In this document: positions 61,038 to 64,000 of the stretch, one piece after another | How the letters are laid out: the number at the start of each line of letters is the position of its first letter | Position numbering within the stretch: the first letter of the stretch is position 1 | The notes under the pieces: model-generated | The model's input: only the letters and a program-made list of their open reading frames with translations | What the model was told of the DNA's origin: nothing | The model's database searches: none | NCBI GenBank assembly: GCA_021442155.1 | Contig: CM038216.1 | Span: 88,384,945 to 88,448,944 of the forward strand | Direction: 5' to 3' | DNA length: 64,000 nt | From: Cymbidium sinense | Taxonomy: Eukaryota; Streptophyta; Magnoliopsida; Asparagales; Orchidaceae | Made by a program: the position numbers and the translations under genes

Positions 61038-63140
61038 GGAAAATTAGGAAAATTTTATTGCCACAAAGAAAAGGTGCAAAGTCCTTAGAGGGGGAAAATC
61101 TCTAAGCTAATGCTCAAAGAGCTACAAAAAGTCCTAAGGAGATAAGCCCCCTAGGTAGTACACTAGATAATGAAAGTAAGCTAATAAAAAAAGAAATAGA
61201 GATCCACCAAAAATAATTCTAACAATCAGCGACAAACTTACTCTGCTCCTTTTGAAACCAGCACAGTCCAGCAACAAAAGTCTCCCAACTTGTACTAGAG
61301 ATCTACAACAAGCTTGTAAAAGGATGAGTACAAATAATGAAATAGTTAATTAAGCATAAAATATAAGAGTAGAAAGAAATAAAAAGATGAAGGAAAGGCT
61401 CTGGCGCAGTTATAATCATCTTAAGGAGCAGCACCATATGTAAGCATCCAAACTTCAAGTGAAGGGTTATAATTACATATAGTGCTACCAGCCAAAAGAA
61501 GGAGTGGGAAACATCAAGGCCATCAAAGATACCTCTTGTAGCACCTTATTCAATGACGATCATCGCACAAACTTGCATAAAACTTCAAACAACAAATATA
61601 ACCACAAAACACCCAACAGTCAGATATATTAAACTTAACAAAGTATATAAGGAGGTAACCTATCAAGAAAGCATTAGACCAGAGGGAGCACCACCAAAGC
61701 CACCACAAGAATTGCTAACACAGTTTCTAGGGGCAAACCTCATAATATGGGAAAAAGGACTAAACAAAGACTAAATAAATGCAAAATGAGGACCATAGTT
61801 GATAAGGTAATTCATTAAATGAACATGCAAAGAACCAGAAACAATACTATCCAGAGGAACAATAAGACTAACATCAAGAATGTTAGGATCCAAGGAAACC
61901 ATCAAAATAGGAAAGGGAAGAGGTTCAGCCACAGTCCATAAATGAAAATCCCAGTAGGTAGAAACTAGCAGAGATGAATGGGAAAGAAAGTAGCCGGTTC
62001 CAAACATAGACTCAAAAAGATCAAGAACATTGTAATAAAGTAAATACTTTTTTGAACAACCTAGCCAGCTAGAGCACCCAATCTAAGCAACCAGCAAGGT
62101 AGTCCGCCCTGCAAGCCACCAAGACTGCCAAGGAATCAAATCAATAGATTTAGAACCATCAAGATGAAATATAGAAAGAGTCATCGAGTCACAAACATTG
62201 AAAAAATCCCAAGGGAAAGCCGTAGACAACAACCACCAATGCAAATCCAAGGATAAGAGAATCTAGTTTACACAGCTAGATACAACAGCCAAAAATAGAA
62301 AAAGGTAAGAGCCCTTTATGATCACAAATAACCCAACAACTAGAGACAGTCACAAACAAGAACCCCAACAGAGTCATCATTAGCTAAGTCCAAAAACATC
62401 CAATTATTAGTTTGCCACCTTCCAGTTCATAACACAAATTAAAAATAGAACCTCAGTATTATAGAAGGCACACCCAATATTTTGAAGATATAACAATCTA
62501 GAAGCATCCAACCTTACACTCATCCAGAACAATACTAAAGAAAAGATAGATAGCCATAGAAAAATAGTTCTCCAAGCTACAACCAAAAAAAAGTGCCCTC
62601 CATGGTCACACAACTCCTCTTAGCAGCAGGAGCAAAACTAAGAGAGAAAGGACAACTAAAGGAAACCAGAAAAACCATCCTGATCAGCAAAAAACAAGGT
62701 GATAGATCAGCCAGCCACAACAAGAAAGTCATAAAAATAGCATAAGCAACACCCAGAAAGAGAAAAAGCCCACATCAAGGAAACACAAGTAAATAGCCAA
62801 CCATAAAATCCATAGTAAATAAAAAAGGCTACCGAAAGATCCAACCAATAAAGAAAACCACACAAACTAGAAGACAAGCAAAACTCAACAGCCTCAACCT
62901 ATTGTAAACACCTTTATATGTTGGGAGAGAAAACAAACTAGAAAATAAATATAATAGCAAAAATCCAATAAATGGAAAGACAACCCCAACCCATCCAAAG
63001 AATGGGAAGAAACCAAAGTAGAAAATAAAAGTAGGTTTATGAGAAGAAAAAAATCAAGACCAAACCAGCAAAAGGGAAAACCAAAAATATTCAAAAATAA
63101 TAACATGGGGAAAGCCAAAGCCCCATAGGAGGTAAAAGGG
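61038..63140 (-). other. LINE-3 3' non-coding region
   Basis: About 2.1 kb from the end of the RNase H frame to the A tail. The reverse complement has GTAGCTCTTTGAGC-like and TAACCCTTCACTTGAAGTTT blocks in the same order as LINE-1 and LINE-2. The AATAAA signal lies at 61054-61059 (as TTTATT on +). Open frames on either strand here (61553-61774, 61771-62007, 62407-62613, 62894-63178) match no family I recognise. Confidence 0.7.
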
Positions 63141-63640
63141 CTAAAAGCTTCTAACATAAGGCAAACCAGTTTTATCAAGGTTCACAAGACCCCTTAAAAG
63201 GAAAGAGATGTCATCATTAGAAAAATTTGCAAAGAAGAAGACTTGGCCCCAAATTATAAGAAGAAAGTCAGCACAAGAGTTGGCTTCCATATAAATATGA
63301 GAAATTTGAAAATCTAGGTTAGCAAGAAGCCTCCTAGTATGATTAAGTAAATAATACACTTCAGTATTACCATGAGCATAAGATATGAGTAATTCTAAAA
63401 GAAGGAGAGCATCAACTTCAAACAAGATCTTATGAAAACCTTGTTGTAAACAAATGGAAATGCCATGATGAAAGCCTTTGAGCTCAACAAAAAACACATA
63501 ACAAGGCTCTAAAGGGGCAATAAAAGTAGAGATAACCTTGCCACTATGATCTCTTAAAATCCCACCATAGCAATAATAACCATTAGAAATCGAGCCATCA
63601 GTGTAAACCTTAATGTAGTGAAAATTAGGTTTAATTTAGT
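63141..63640 (-). pseudogene. LINE-3 ORF2, RNase H domain (catalytic residues kept)
   Basis: The frame reads IYstopIKPNFHYIKVYTDGS, then YYCYGGILRDHSGKVISTFI, PCYVFFVELKGFHHGISICL and KILFEVDALLLLELL. It ends with LDFQISHIYMEANSCADFLL and LRGLVNLDKTGLPYVRSF. The four acidic positions expected for RNase H (TDGS, VELKG, EVDA, CADFL) are all present. Only a TAA upstream of the domain, where Trp is usual, breaks the frame. The domain would degrade the RNA strand after reverse transcription. It is the best-preserved enzyme domain in the window, but the rest of ORF2 lies beyond the edge, so activity of this copy cannot be judged. Confidence 0.82.
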
Positions 63641-63666
63641 ATATAATTTTTTGGGTAGGAGAGACA

Positions 63667-63998
63667 TTACCTAGGGGGAAGGAAAATCCCAAAATTCAAG
63701 GTCATAGACTTGCACCCTTTAAAACTAGAGTGAGTAAGAAGATTAGCTTTGAAAAGAGAAAAAATTTTATATTTGGCTCTAGCAATAATATGATGATAAT
63801 TCATAGAAATATTACAATGCTTAACATCATTTCTATCCATCCAAATAGACCAAATAATAGTAATAGCAAAAATAATTTTAACATGGGCCTTAGAAGTATG
63901 GGAGAAACATGCTTCAAGAAGTTGCATAATAGAAAATGAACCATTAAAATGGAAAGTGTTAAAAATATTATCATACCAATTCCACATTTTAGCAACAA
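63667..63998 (-). pseudogene. LINE-3 ORF2, region between RT and RNase H, partial
   Basis: A 106-codon open stretch (63987-63667) begins MWNWYDNIFNTFHFNGSFSI and contains KIIFAITIIWSIWMDRNDVK and HHIIARAKYKIFSLFKANLL. It ends LNFGIFLPPR at a stop caused by a frameshift; the shifted frame continues PLGNVSPTQKIIY into the RNase H. The WSIWMDRND block is a common landmark upstream of RNase H in plant LINEs and LINE-derived fragments. The Met is not a true start; the frame belongs to a longer ORF2 beyond base 64000. Confidence 0.78.
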
Positions 63999-64000
63999 TA

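Larger units (their letters stand above)
61026..64000 (-). mobile_element. LINE, copy LINE-3, minus strand, 5' part beyond the window
   Basis: On the minus strand the element ends in a run of 12 A (12 T at 61026-61037 on +), preceded by AATAAAATTTTCC, and is joined to TCCTAAACC array. Going upstream there is a ~2.1-kb non-coding region (to about 63140), an RNase H (63610-63141) and a zf-RVT-adjacent region to the window edge. The 3' end shares blocks with LINE-1 and LINE-2, and the protein part matches LINE-1 (IWSIWMDRNDVKH against IWFIWMDKNDAKH). Damage seen is one stop (before the RNase H) and one frameshift near 63680, so it looks younger than LINE-1. The longer A tail fits that. Confidence 0.85.

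Overview
The window is repeat-dominated plant nuclear DNA with no gene that looks functional. Three things point to a land plant, most likely a seed plant: long degenerate arrays of the plant telomere heptamer (CCCTAAA on the + strand, TTTAGGG further right), a Ty3/gypsy element with the dual-RNase-H layout of the plant Tat lineage, and LINEs of the plant type that carry RNase H. The species cannot be named from the sequence. It is not a chromosome end: perfect heptamer runs rarely exceed about five units, and the arrays are broken by old transposons. It reads as an interstitial, subtelomere-like or pericentromeric block.

Layout. From 1 to about 52.7 kb the matrix is C-strand (CCCTAAA) degenerate array. 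It alternates between CCCTAAA-rich stretches and A-rich stretches of CCTAAA and AATAAA words. Eight copies of one fragment are embedded in it: the last part of the RRM, the glycine-rich tail, the 3' UTR and a short A tail of a glycine-rich RNA-binding protein mRNA (starts near 1, 1441, 15215, 19610, 22229, 42500, 44597 and 52313). Insertions break the matrix: a near-full-length decayed LINE (3.54-12.53 kb), an 11-kb block (28.8-39.9 kb) with a minus-strand Tat-type gypsy remnant, an unclassified repeat (48.0-49.9 kb) and a 5'-truncated LINE (49.97-51.88 kb). A 2.7-kb unclassified insert (52.74-55.48 kb) separates this from a G-strand (TTTAGGG) array of the same sequence family running to 61.03 kb. 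A third LINE of the same family follows on the minus strand and leaves the window at 64 kb.

What holds it together. All three LINE copies and all intact RNA-binding-protein fragments have the same polarity: the sense-strand 3' poly(A) joins directly to the CCCTAAA strand. This is the product expected if reverse transcription was primed from the 3' end of a TTTAGGG strand. A ~4.75-kb block of array (about 370-3540 plus 12535-14100) is duplicated at about 14115-18870. The second copy lacks the LINE, so it serves as a paralogous empty site. The block therefore seems to have grown by retroposition into telomeric repeat followed by segmental amplification. All coding material is broken by stops and frameshifts; the RNase H of the right-hand LINE is the best preserved domain.
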